The position numbers and the translations under genes were made by a program. 64,000 nucleotides of DNA from Ctenosaura bakeri (Eukaryota > Chordata > Lepidosauria > Squamata > Iguanidae): contig CAOLHI010000487.1 of NCBI GenBank assembly GCA_948474755.1, positions 310,001 through 374,000 on the forward strand, in the 5' to 3' direction. Shown piece by piece: positions 43,382 through 55,465 of this stretch (positions within the stretch are counted from its first letter, which is position 1; each line of letters begins with the position of its first letter). The notes under the pieces were generated by a model, which was not told the DNA's origin, searched no databases, and saw only the letters and a program-made list of their open reading frames with translations.

Positions 43382-44785
43382 TGGTTGGCAGTGGTTTACT
43401 AACTGGAGAGTGTAAGGAGTTAAAATACAGGAAAGCAACCTTCTCTTTTCTGACTCTCTCTGTGTCCTGCTAGGAATCAGGCAAGAGTTAGGGGTAGAGG
43501 GTGAGGGAGCAGCTCTTTTGTCTAAAAGAGCTTGCAAGTTTTTTCCCCTTTCTCTTACTCCTCTCAGGAGGGAGGGGTGAGAGAGAAGGGAAACATATAT
43601 TGTACTCTCTAACAATATGACTCCATGCAAGTCCTCTTTCCTTTGATCTTGCAACATTAATGTTCATCTTTTGCACGTGTGGGATGATGCTAAAACCCAG
43701 GACAGTATGGGGGCAATGCCATCACAGGCATCCCCTTTCCTTATATGATTTCATTTGGTTTTGAGAGTGAATACTTAGGTTAGTAAGACATAGGCTGCAT
43801 ATGAGAGGAACAAGGGGGAACAGATGGAGGACAGGAAGTGAAGCAGGCAGCAATTGGCAGTCTGTAATCTAGGGCTCTCCAGATGCTCATAAACTATTAT
43901 TCCCATCATCCTTCACACCAGGACAAGCTGCTAGAGATTGATGGGAACTGGAGTCTGACAATATTTGGAGGGTCACAAGTCCCCCCCCTTAATACAGAAT
44001 TAAATGTGTAAAAGTAGAGCTGACAGAATCCAATGTTCTAACCACAGTAGAAGAATTCTTTGTTGTTGGATGACCATGTGCTTCATTGGGGAGAAAAAGA
44101 GAGACATTGCAAGAAGCCATATGTGAATGCTAACGAATGTAGAATTTACAGACTTTTTAAGATTGTGATGCCCTGAACCTCCAGTTTAGTATTGTTTCTC
44201 CAAAGAAAATTAAAACATACATAAGCTGGAGGCTGACTACTAGTCTGAGATTTTGACACCTCCTCCCCCAAATTTCTTAGCTGTCACTCCAAGTTATTTC
44301 CCTCCAAAATAAGTTAATCCTTGAACTTCCATTCAAGGCATAATTTTATTTATCTTTTAGAGGGTATTACCGGTGAATATAAATTCCATTCATTACCACA
44401 CTCACATTTTAAGAGAGCAACATACTGTAAATAAGTCTCTAAAACACTTTCCTCTTCACCATTCTCATTTCCATATCTCACAGACAGCCTCACTTTGGTC
44501 TGGTAGAGAAAGTAATGCAAATGACTGCCTCAGCTTTGGCTCCAGAAATAGACCACACAGAAATGAACAGAGGAAGCATCTCCACTGCTGTCTACTCCTG
44601 GCGTTTGTAAAATTGTCAGTATTTGTGCCTGAAGTACCCTCTACAAAGGGGTGTGAATTGTATGGCTAGATGTTGCCAGACTGTAAGTTCCACCAGCCCT
44701 TGGGAGCATAGTCAATGGTGACGAATTCTGAGAGATGCAGCTCAATTGCATACAGATGGCCACACAACTTGTACCTATGGTATAC
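43382..44785. other. Anonymous; a hAT-like MITE scrap at 43865-43985
   Basis: CTCTCCAGATGCTCATAAAC and GGGAACTGGAGTCTGACAA resemble the two arms of the palindromic hAT-like MITE at 26550. The rest is not recognised. Confidence 0.4.
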
Positions 44786-45330
44786 CATAGAATCATAGAA
44801 TCATAGAAATGTAGAGTTGGAAGAGACCACAGGGGCCATCCAGTCCAACCCCCGCCATCCAGTCCAACCCCCTGCCATGCAGGAACACCCTCAAAGCACT
44901 CCCGACAGATGACCATCAAGCCTCTGCTTAAAAACCTCCAAGGAAAGAGACTCCATTACACTCCAAGGCAGCATATTCCACTGCCGGACAGCCCTGACTG
45001 TCAGGAAGTTCTTCCTGAGGTTCAGGTGGAATCTCCTTTCCTGCAGCTTGAATCCATTGCTCCTTGTCCTGGTCTCTGGAGCAGCAGAAAACAAGCCCTC
45101 TCCTTCTTCTACATGGCATCCCTTCAAATATTTAAACATGGCTATCATGTCCCCTTTTAACCTTCTCTTCTGCAGACTAAACATACCCAGCTCTCTAAGT
45201 CTATCCCCATAAGGCATGGTTTCCAGGCTTCTCACCATTTTGGTTGCCCTCCTCTGGACTTACTCCAGCTTGTCAATATCACTCTTGAATTGGGGTGCCC
45301 AGAACTGGACACAGTATTCAAGATGGGGTC
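44786..45330 (-). mobile_element. CR1 LINE 3' fragment
   Basis: The minus strand still has a 115-codon frame with SLETMPYGDRLRELGMFSLQ, a RRLKGDMIAMFKYLKGCH-type block and RSNGFKLQERRFHLNLRKNF, the conserved C-terminus of CR1 ORF2. It ends with ATCATAGAATCATAG repeats. The 3' UTR contains a local duplication of CCATCCAGTCCAACCCC. It is among the least decayed CR1 copies here. Confidence 0.93.
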
Positions 45331-45409
45331 ATGGTGTGGAAAGGTCTGCTTTTCTACCTCACAGATTGGTATGACAGCTTCCCCAGTCTGCTAAAGTGCT
45401 TTGCCACTC

Positions 45410-46305
45410 TGTTACCCTGATTTCTGAGGGTCACCTAAGTGCACTCCAAATATTACTAAGTTGGGGAAATTAGCAAGGAGCACAAGCTAGCAACATGAGA
45501 GGCCGGGTAACGTAGCGAGATCTTTAACCCTATGTTTATGGGGTCAGGCCACGACAAGAACTAGGCAAGTTGTTCAATTAAAAGATTTTATTAAACTTTC
45601 CTTAATTAAGCAAACAACGACACACGCACTCACACACTCATCCAAGAACTATAGAAGCGGGAAGTGAGGAAAATTGATAGGGGTTTTCAGAGGGTTTCTG
45701 GGGTGATACTCCACCTGATCCTGCAGTCCAGTAAAAGAGAAGATAGAGATCGAGGCTTGGGTTTGTGGTTTCCTAGCACATGGAGGCTGAGGGGAGGCTC
45801 GCTGAACTGAGCGGCAGCAGTTCGGGATGCAAGGCATGAGCGTTCCGACAAGGAGCTCAAACTTGGGGTTTTTATAGGGAAGATTGTACCAGGAGGCTAG
45901 CCCTCTCCCGAGGAGAACAATAAGGATTTGAATGGAGACAAAGCCTCTGAAAGGTCAAAATCAGAATTGATGAGATTTGGCCAGCACTGCCAATTGTTAG
46001 AACAGTATGTAGATGAGGAGCGCTTAGCGTTTGTGTAGAGCAAGCAGTTTGGGGCTGAGAGCCCTTGCATTTGCTTAATGATTGGCTGTGTCTCGGGGGC
46101 ACTACTGGTTGTGCAACAGATAGTTGTTTACTGGCCTAGACCTAGTGTGCATAACTAAGGCCATGTGGCCGTGCCTGCCTACACAGGCTTTCCGTGTCCC
46201 GATCAGACACATGGAGTTCATTTTATGGAGTGCCACGTGGAAATATTAACCATAACCAATATGAAATTGTAGACCTCGGGCTGGGGCCAGATAACCGCAG
46301 TAACA
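45410..46305 (-). mobile_element. Solo LTR, family LTR-1, older copy
   Basis: TGTTACCCTGA at left and CCGCAGTAACA at right. Flanks ACTC and ACTT differ at one base, consistent with a decayed 4-bp duplication. TATAAAA (complement at 45870-45876) and AATAAA (complement at 45587-45592) are present. It is clearly more diverged than the neighbours at 46571 and 55466. Confidence 0.87.
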
Positions 46306-46570
46306 ACTTCACACAACTCTGCCTTTCCCTTTAAAACACTAGCTCTGTGTAAAAAAGGTAAAGCGTTTCAGCTGTTATTTAGAACTCCTTTAATGATCTA
46401 TAGTAGTGTGGTCCTATTTGGTTATAATTATTGAGAATCATTCAGCTGAGTCAATATTTATAAAAATATACTGTAATCTTAGTTAAAATAAAAACCAGAA
46501 TAAAGTATTGGTTTTCATATGTATGTCCAAGCTCAAACAGATCTTCAGAATGCATTTAGACAGTTTCTTA

Positions 46571-47473
46571 TGTTACCCTGTTTATTGGGGGTCCCAGGGG
46601 GGACACCTATATGCACTCTCAATTAACTAAATTTGGGGAAATTAGCTACAGCACAAGTTAGCAATGTGAGAGGCAGGGCAACGCAGCGGAATCTTTTACC
46701 CAAACTCTATGGGGTCAGGCCAAGCCAAGGAGCGCACCAAGTTATAAGGATAATTTTGATATTTATTAAATACAGACAAACAGTATATGCAACACACGCA
46801 GATAACTATAGAAAATAAAGGTTGGAGTGGTATAGAGGGATTTTTGAGAGGGATTGTTGAATTGGGTGATGTGACACCTGTCCTGAAGCCCGGATAGATC
46901 ACTGTGAAGGTCCGAAGTTGCGCAGTCTCAGCCACTAGACTAAGGGGAAGGCTCGCCAAGCAGAGTGGCAGCAAGTTGGGTAGAACTCAGGAGTGATCCA
47001 AGGATGGTCTCGGAATCAGGGGTTTTTATAGGGAGAAATGTAACTGCAGGCTATTCCATACTTGGGGAAAACAATGAGTTTCGGGTGCGAGACAAAGCTT
47101 TGGAAAGGTCAAAATTTAACATGATTGAGTTCGGTCCGAATTGACAAAGAGATAGACAGTATGCAAATACTCAGTGCTTGACATTTGAGTATTCAGCTTG
47201 CCAGGGTGCCTGCTCGGGGCAGGGAGTTCTTTGTAAGCAGCGTGCATACATAAAGAGGGTGTTTGCAGAGAGGTCTCCTAAAGTGGCGATCTGGCTATTT
47301 CTGGCCTGCCTGTATTGTTTTGGGATATTGCGGCGTTTAGTGGCTGAGCCTAGTTCTGTGCTTGTCCAGGGGCCTCACAAACATGTGGAGAGGGATGGTG
47401 GAAGAGAGCCAAATTATTGATATCAAAATGATATCTATGTCACCTTCAGTGTGGCCTAGGAATTGCAGTAACA
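46571..47473 (-). mobile_element. Solo LTR, family LTR-1, CTTA duplication
   Basis: TGTTACCCTGTTTATTGGGG at left and ATTGCAGTAACA at right, with CTTA on both sides (46567-46570, 47474-47477). TATA complement at 47024-47030 and AATAAA complement at 46762-46767. By eye it is very close to 55466-56376, including GTTTTTATAGGGAGAAATGT. No internal proviral sequence lies in the 265 bp that separate it from the LTR before it. Confidence 0.9.
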
Positions 47474-50135
47474 CTTATATCCTTACATCAGCATAAAGGC
47501 ACAAGTCTCTCACACAGAACCCTCTACCTATCCTTTTGCCAAAGGCTCAGTGTCCAAATCTGGGTCATAACCTCTGACCAGATTCAAAAGTGGGCTGGAT
47601 TCTGTTCTGCCCCTCTCTCTATGCTTCTTTGAGAAAACATACCCTTCTCACTCAATGCCCCCCTTGACTGACTGAGAATCTCTCTAGCTGAAGGACTGAT
47701 TCTTCCTCCTGGAAGTCTGACTCTAAAACCAATTCAGTGTGCCTGCTATAGATACATCTCCTTCCAGCCTTCCAAATCTTCCTTCACATTATTGGGCTGG
47801 GTTTCTCTCTGGAGAGGTCATTCTGGTTGCATGGCAACCTGTTGCTGAGTGGCTCTCTCAGGGTAGCCATTCACCCCCTCCCAGCTCTCACATACACTAA
47901 GTAAGATTTAATCAACAGATATCTCCCAAGCCCCCTTGAAACTGTGGGTGGCTTGTTGATGTAAGTTATTCTGGCTATAATTTTAAAGCTGAAGGGGAGA
48001 ATCAGAGGGATCCAATCTCTTGAGGATCTTAAGGTTATTTAAACTGGTATTATACAGGCTCAGATAAAAGCAGATTAGAAAAGCTGCAAACATGTCCAGG
48101 AGGATGTCAGTACAGCTATATAGTAGTGTAACAGAAGCCATAAGAGTGTTGCATAAATAAGGGAACAAACAATAGAAAACACCAAATAAATGCTAATTGA
48201 CAATAGAACAAAGAAAGGAGTAACTTGGGAAGCAACTCTGTCACCTTGAGCCCCCCTTTAGGTAGAAAGGTAAGGTATAAATTGTATAACAGGATACAAA
48301 CAAACAATCAAAGCTTTTAGAACTAAAACCAAACATTTCCTGAAACTAAAAGAGGAGCATTATCGAATGAACCAACAGAATATGCAGAATTTCTCTTCTT
48401 CTTATGCTCTTAGAGCACAAGTCCTTTTCACTCTTGCTTCGAAGGGCGTATGTGTTAGATACAAGTATCTTTCTTCTTCTCCTTTTTTTTTTTTTGGCAA
48501 AAGCTTTAGGGAACAGAAGCCTGTCTACCGTGGATGACCATGGGAACAGTGCTTTTTTCCTCTATTTGGCATTGAGTTTTTCATTTGATTTTCCCCTGAT
48601 GTCTCTTGGACCAGTTCTTTCACCCGGTGCTGTGTCATAAACTATACGTACAGCATTTATCCCTCTCAGTTCTACTCGTATCTTAGAGCAGTCTTTTGTG
48701 TCAGGAAGCATATCTCATTATTCAGCACACTGAAACCTGAATGGAAAAGCTTGTCTAGTGTTTTCCTCTGCCTTTGTTCCAGTGCCTTTCTTCCATGCTA
48801 CCTTTTCCTTCATCTTCCATTCCACCTGTCCCTCAGCAGGCCAAAACGTTTTATTGTGATGAAGGACAAGATGGTTCCTCATCCTCATATGTGCAGAAAC
48901 TGATTGGCCTGACAGTTAAACTCAATTTCACTGCAGACTATTAATTTCTGTACTTTGTCACACTAAATCCTAGTGACTAAGGGTGGTCAGAGCAAATTGC
49001 ACATGTCCCTGTTCTGCAACAAAGGGGAATAGCTGAGAAATTTATGGAAAAGAACTGTGAGGCTCTCATTTATGATCCAAAAGTGCCCACTTCTGCCCAT
49101 CCAGTGCTTAAAAGGCTTACTTTTTTGGCCCCTAAATTCTGCCCCCGCCATTTGCTGCCTGAGATAGTTGCTGTGTACTGCCCAATGTGTGTTCTTTGTG
49201 ACTTACGTAGCTGTGGAGGGAATGGGAACATGTTTGGCAGTTGGTGACCTATCACTTTCAGCATATGTGGTTTACATTTGGTTGGACCAGCTGAGAGATG
49301 GGAATGGTTCTTGAATATTCCCCAGCTGTGTCAAGCTCCCAGTTCCCACCCCATGCTAGTCAGTGGCTTCCATGCTAGGGATAATGTGAATCAGCTCTAG
49401 GTTTTATTCCACATTTCAAAGGAACTATCCAAAAAGCTGAACCCTGTCCCCCAAATAGATTAAGCACTGAGGATATTTCCCTCAAAATTTTAAATGCAAC
49501 CCATGGTAGATTCACCATGCCTCTGACAGGGAAGTCACTGATCTCACAAAGGTATGAAGAAGTATTGCAGTGAGTGGGAAACTGAAGAGAAAATAATGAA
49601 TTATTTGAATGGGATTTTGCTTTGGGAGATGCCAGGAAGACAATGGCAATAGAACTGCTTTGTGGGGAAGGCATCCCAAGAGTTTGGAGGTACAGTCTGG
49701 ACTACAATTCCCAGAAGGCATGCTGGCTGAGGCATTCTAGGAACTGAGGTTACAAAGTACAATTCTGAAGCTCTGGAAGAACAGTGTGAAACAGAGGTGA
49801 CAGAGGGTGACATTTGGGATCTAATGAATAAAACTGAGAATTAACAATTTACTACTGCTGGATTGCATTCACCCAACCATTCTGAAAGTACTCAGATGTG
49901 AAATTGCTAAACATTAAACTGAGCATTAAAACTAGCCTTCTTACTAGAAGACAGAAAAAGTGCCAAACACATTTTTTTTAAAAAATGCTGGGGGTGGGGA
50001 ATGTGCTAAAATACAGACCTGTCAGCTTACCCTGTGACCTAAGTTAACTGGCAGAATGCACTTTAAAAAAAGCTAGATCAAATAAATAGAAGAACATGCC
50101 TCAGTAGCCTATGAAAATTCTTGAATGTCCTGTAT
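47474..50135. other. Anonymous; possible LTR remnant 47474-48350, hAT-like scrap at 49690
   Basis: Pyrimidine-rich sequence after the LTR could be another decayed element but gives no diagnostic ends. At 49690-49750, GGACTACAATTCCCAGAAGG resembles one arm of the hAT-like palindromic MITE. No gene found. Confidence 0.35.
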
Positions 50136-50140
50136 ATCGA

Positions 50141-50187
<47 letters not shown>

Positions 50188-50260
50188 ATTTGTATCCCGC
50201 CTCTCCATATGGATCGAGGAGGCGAACAACTTACAAATAGCATGTATTCTGGGGAGAGGA
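50141..50260 (-). repeat. (GAT)n microsatellite with LINE-type tail
   Basis: About 15 GAT units (50141-50185), followed by TTATTTGTATCCCGCCTCTC. In minus orientation, 'gggatataaata' plus a trinucleotide run is a common 3' tail of L2-like reptile LINEs. The Asp-run open frame is an artefact. Confidence 0.6.
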
Positions 50261-51369
50261 ATTGGTAGTTATCTGCAGCACAGATGTATCTTCAGACAAT
50301 GACATAGCAATATTCCCAGTTAAACATGCATTTATTTTGTTGTTTTGGGGTCTTGTTGCATAACTCATGGAAAAAAAGAAAAGAAAAGCTAATGTTAAAC
50401 TTTAGCTTGATTGTCAGACCAGCACATGTTGAAGACCCTTTTCACTTCAATGGACCATATCTAAAGATTTGGAACACAGGTTTGTTGTGTAGTGTATGGA
50501 ACAAAACTGATGCCATTTCATTGGGTGAGCCGCACTATATATTGTATATAGTAGCACAACTGAAAGCTAAAGGCTACTGCGAACCAGGCTGAAATTAAAG
50601 ATTCATCAACAGTGGCTGCCAGAAGAAAATGATGCTGAATGTCTGTTTCCGGAAACAAAATTCAATTAATGTTGTGTCACGGGATTACACAAAATCAGTT
50701 TGTCACAATCTGCACACTTAGTTCTACACAGCGGGAGTTCTTGGCAAGATGGTTTCTTGTAATGCTCACTCTGCTCCTCAGAGGAACCAGCACTCTCTTT
50801 GAGCAGAAAGCAACTACCTCAGAGACACATGCTTTGAAAGATAACATGCTTTGGCATGTGCTATGAAGAAGCAGTTCTCTGCCAAGCTATAAATATGGAT
50901 AGTTTGAAACAGACATCTTTACATCTAACTTTGTTATGAATGTCACTATGATTTGTATCCCCACCCTTATTTCCTCCCTCTGTAGGGGGTCCAGCTCTTT
51001 AATAAAATCTTCTGATCTTTTTGGACCATGAATTCATTGCTTTTCTCTGGCTACACTGATGACATAGCTAGCAGCTAGCCTGACTGCATTTCCCTGCAAG
51101 TAGGTGTGCGGGGGCTCAATGTTCATACCATTAGAGGATGTTTTCAATCTTTCAACTGCCATCCTTCTGAATCAGTGTTTCTGGAAAGAATGTAGGAGGG
51201 TTAGGAAAGCAGACAGAAAGAGAAAATTAGTGACCTAGAAGGAAAAAACAAAGATTAAGGGAACAACTACTCAGACATGACTCAGCCTGGCTTTACAGAG
51301 ACAAAGCTGGAGGGATAGAAAGTTAGGAAGAGTTGCATGCAAGCTTGTTTAGATATAGTTCTTTGTTTC
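50261..51369. other. Anonymous sequence
   Basis: No element or gene recognised. Confidence 0.45.
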
Positions 51370-53538
51370 CCATAACTACCATTACCCCAAAATGTGAGTG
51401 ACTTGGGGGCCCACCTGTGATGCCAGTGCATCCTTGAAATTGTGAGGAATATTAGCTGAAAGAGCAGGCTTGTGAGAGGGGGGTAACCTTACGAGATTTT
51501 TTACATCTATGTTTACCAGTACGACTGCACGGAAGAACCAACCAGAGATCTAAAAAGTGATCTTAATGTTTTTTATTGGGGGAATTGCAATCACACACAC
51601 AAGCAGTCACACAATCACACAAGGCTGATTGAAGGAAAAGAGAGAAAAGTTTTGAATAGCGAGATTCAGGGTGAAGTGGGTGACATTTACCAGTCCAGAA
51701 GAGGAGTGAAGAAGTGATGTGGCTTAGATGCAAGTCTAAGGACAGTACACAAATAGGAGTTGGAGTGGCAGAGTGGTGACCAGCAATCAGTGTACTGCAA
51801 GTTGGCTGGCCAAAACCTCAGGTTTAAATACTCTGTTTCTGCCTGGAGGGCAAGGGTGTTAACGACTCTCCAGCATAGTAAACAATGAAGTCCTGAGAGT
51901 GAACAATGGGGTCCAGAATGAGCTAATTGTTTTAGCATTAGGTGACAACGGGCTAATCATAGAATCATAGAGTTGGAAGAGACCACGGGGTCATCCATTC
52001 CAACTCCCTGCCATGCAGGAACACACATCAAAGTATTCACAATGGAGGCCATCCAGCCTTTGCTTAAAAACTTCCAAAGAAGGAGACTCTACAACATCTG
52101 AGGCAGCATATTGCACTTCCAGAAAGCTCTGATTGTCAGGAAATTCTTCCTGAGGTTCAGGTGGAATCTCCTTTCCTGCAGCTTGAGTCCATTGCTCCTT
52201 TTCCTAGTGTCTGGAGCAGTGGAAAACAATCCCGCTTCCTCCTCAACATGACATCCCTTCAAATATTTAAACATGGCTATCATGTCCCTTCTTAATGTTC
52301 TCTTCTGCAGACTAAACATACCCAGCTCCCTAAGCTGTTCCTCATAGGGCATGGCTTCCAGACCCTTCACCATTTTGGTCACCCTCCTCTGGACACGTTC
52401 CAACTTGTCAATATTCTTCTTGAATTGAGGTGCCCAAAACTAGACACAGTATTCCAAATGAGGCTTAACCAATGCAGAATAGAGTGATACCATTACCTTC
52501 CTCGATCTAGACACCATACTCCTATTGATGTAACCAAGAATCACGTTGGCTTTCTTGGGTGCTGCATCACACTGCTGACTCATGTTCAGCTTGTGATTTA
52601 CCAAGACTCCTGGATCCCTTTCACATGTACAGCCATGCATCTTCTATCCTATATTTGTGTATTCCATTTTTTCTGCCTAGGTGTAGGACCTTACATTTGT
52701 CTTTGCTGAAATTCATTTTGTTAGCTTTGGCCCAGCTCTCAAATCTGTCAAGGTCATTTTGAAATTTGATCCTGTTCTCTGGGGTATGAGCAACCCCTCC
52801 CAATTTGGTGTCATCTGAAAATTTGATCAGCATGCCCTCTACTCCTTCATCCAAGTCATTGATGAAGATATTGAATAGCACTGGGCCCAGGACAGAACTC
52901 TGTGGCACCCCACTAGTCACTTCTCTCCAGGATGAAAAATAGCCATTGGTGAGCACCCTTTCGGTTTGGTTGGTCAATCAATTACAAATCCATCTAACAG
53001 TAGCCCTGTCTAGCCTATATTTTACTAGCTTCTTTGCAAGAATGTCATGGGGAACTTTGTCAAAGGCCTTACTGAAGTGAAGATATGCCACGCCTCAGCA
53101 TTCTCTTCATCTATCAAGCTTGTAAACCTATCATAAAAAGAGATAAGATTAGTCTGGCATGACTTATTTCTGAGAAATCCAGGGCTACTTTCAGGTGGCT
53201 AATGGCACTTCTGGTAGCTCAGTACTTGTCAGGCAGATGGGGAGACAAAAGGGAAGCTTGCTTAGTCAGAGAGAGAAATTAAGACAATTGGACATCCTAT
53301 AGAAATCTCCCAGATGGAATTGCTTCTTGGGGGTGGAGTTTTTAAAGCTAATTGCAAGCTAATTATCACTGGAGTTTCTTGGTGATTTCCTGACTATGGC
53401 ATACACCTTGAGGTCTTGTTTGGCCAGCCTTTTCCTCTTATCTGGCATGACCATACAGCCATAGCAGAATATATTTTATATTTATGCCAATTAATATATT
53501 TTGCCAATTAAACCATATCAAAGTGTGAGGGTGTAACA
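51370..53538 (-). mobile_element. Old LTR-1-like element interrupted by CR1
   Basis: The left part follows LTR-1 in order: CTTGGGGGCCCACC, ATTAGCTGAAAGAGCAGG, GAGAGGGGGGTAACC, then CTATGTTTACCAG. There is an AATAAA complement at about 51572 and a TATTTAAA-like box complement near 51822. It continues after the CR1 (53204 on) and may end at GTAACA (53533-53538). It is far more diverged than the other LTR-1 copies; the outer boundaries are approximate. Confidence 0.6.
51958..53196 (-). mobile_element. CR1 LINE, longest copy in the window
   Basis: Minus-strand frames preserve a long part of CR1 ORF2. 52621-52977 reads EVTSGVPQSSVLGPVLFNIF, then INDLDEGVEGMLIKFSDDTK; the FADD box is altered to FSDD. 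52440-52640 reads [20 protein letters not shown], and 52089-52403 reads MERVQRRVTKMVKGLEAMPY. The tail ATCATAGAATCATAGAG is at the left. GGCTAAT flanks it (51951-51957, 53197-53203). Stops separate the frames. Confidence 0.93.
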
Positions 53539-54242
53539 TTACTGCTGGATTCTGAGTGCTAACATCTCTTGAAACATCTGATGCACAGAAGCTAGAAAAA
53601 TCCTGACCTTCCAAGGGTGCCAATAATCTTTATTATCAAGTAAGTGCTTGGCTCATGATGCTTGAAAAATATCTGAACTTTTCTTTTCCCATTTATTAAT
53701 GCAACTTCATCTTTGAGGCAGATCACAGAATCTATGAAGAAACACATTCTTCTTCTCATACTTTACACAAAATGTGGGACACACTGTGTTCTGGATTTAT
53801 CACAGACCAAACAAATGGATTAATAATCTTTAGTTTTAAGGAAAGCTGGTCTTCATCTTCTCTACAGATATGAAAGATTGCGGCACATCAGGTCATTATC
53901 TGTGGGATGGCACTGTCTAGCTATTCTGGTTTCAACTCTTGACTGCTTTTTTGTATCAAGAAAAAAGTTGGGGAGAAAATGGATGGGAAAACATAGGATG
54001 ATTACAAATGGAAGATGACATCATCAGAAATCCTTTAACATGTTGTGACTGAGGCAATTCTTCTGCATAATATAAGCTTTGCCTGGAAATTCAGTTCCAC
54101 TGGGAACACCAACATTTATTTAAAGTGAAGACTACTGAAATGGAGTCAGTAAACAGCTAAAAATGGTGATCTTAGTGTTCTGGTAAAGTGCATGGGACAA
54201 TATTGTGCTGAATTAAGATTTCATGGCTAGCATCCTGCTAGT
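53539..54242. other. Anonymous AT-rich sequence
   Basis: Repeat-free by eye; nothing specific recognised. Confidence 0.4.
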
Positions 54243-54434
54243 GACTTGTGCATCTTGAAGTTGTTTCTGACTTATGGTGGCCCTAAGGCAAATCTATCAC
54301 AGGGTTTTCTGGGGGTGAGAGTGTGTGATGCACCCAAGGTCACCCAATGGGTTTCCATGGTCAAGCGGGGTATTGAACTCTGGTCTCCAGGGTCCATGTC
54401 CAATATTCAAACCACTACATCACATTGGCTCTCA
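54243..54434 (-). mobile_element. tRNA-derived SINE, minus
   Basis: On the plus strand: CTTGAAGTTGTTTCTGACTT, ATGGTGGCCCTAAGGC, CAAGGTCACCCAATGGGTTT, a degenerate B box (GTATTGAACTCTGG) and CAAACCACTACATCACATTG. This is the reverse of the SINE at 28059. Confidence 0.9.
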
Positions 54435-55465
54435 TTAGAGACTTACAGTTTCATAAGTCCAATTTATACCACTGTAAGCCACTTTTTGGGTTGTTGTGGA
54501 GGTTGAAATTCTCAATTAACTTCTTGCAAAGGCCAAAATTCCATCCCAAATCCACCACGAGTCTGCCCAGATGGCCATTCACTGATAAGCAGATTTCTGA
54601 GGGTATCAGAGAAGCATCTAGCCGCATCCCTATAGCCATATGCAGAACAATGATATCATCTGCTGAAATCTCTGGGGGAGACTTTTGGAGGAGGTCTTGG
54701 TAGATGATGTCATTCTGTATCTGTCTATGGAGACACAGCCAGACACTTCTCTGATGTCCCCTGCTCTCCATCAGTTATTAGATGGTTGTGGAATGGGGGT
54801 TCCCTCAGCTAAAAGGTTGTTTTTTGAATGTTGGTGGTAGGGGGAGACGTAGCATAATTTCACATGTAGAAATTTTATGCTGTGTTTCCATGATGCAAGT
54901 GAGGCATCATGGTTAGAAGAATCTCCTATTGTCATTTCTTGTTTCTGTTAAGACGGCTCATTGTAGCATACATAGAAGTCCTAGGACTCAACAGATTTTT
55001 CTACTTAAAGGAAGAACTAAGTCGTGTCTGTTCTTAGTGAAAGCCAGAGAATACCAGCAACAAGTATATTTATGTATGTGTGTGTGTGTGTGTGTGTGTG
55101 AAGGCAGAGAGCAATAGTTTATATTACCAATGAAAATACTGAATAATGATAGCTTTGATTACTATCTGTGGCAGCCCTAGATCTGGATAAGCCAATTCAG
55201 GCATGTGTTTATCCAAATTTATGCTCATTTGTTCTACTATGTTTAAGGCAAAGAGGTAAAGCCCTTTGCAGGAAATCCTCTATTTGCAAAGTCTGGGCCT
55301 ACAACTCCTAAACTAAAATTTCCAGATGTTGAGCACAAGTTACTGGGATGTCCATCATGATACAGGCAAAATAAAATGTCCACTTTCATGTCTTTCAAGG
55401 TAAATCTCTCTGTATCAGTACTAAGTGTGTATCATGGCCACAAAGCAGGCATTTGTGTAGTCACT
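54435..55465. other. Anonymous; (TG)n at 55077-55100
   Basis: One TG microsatellite. The minus frame 54451-54771 has no recognised motif. Confidence 0.45.

Noticed and set aside
45410..47473. Short provirus with two LTRs
   Set aside because: Each LTR has its own 4-bp flanking duplication and the interval has no retroelement sequence.
50111..50302. Poly-Asp frame
   Set aside because: Produced by the (GAT)n microsatellite.
52621..52977. Functional reverse transcriptase
   Set aside because: The catalytic FADD box reads FSDD and stops divide the frame; it is a dead CR1 copy.
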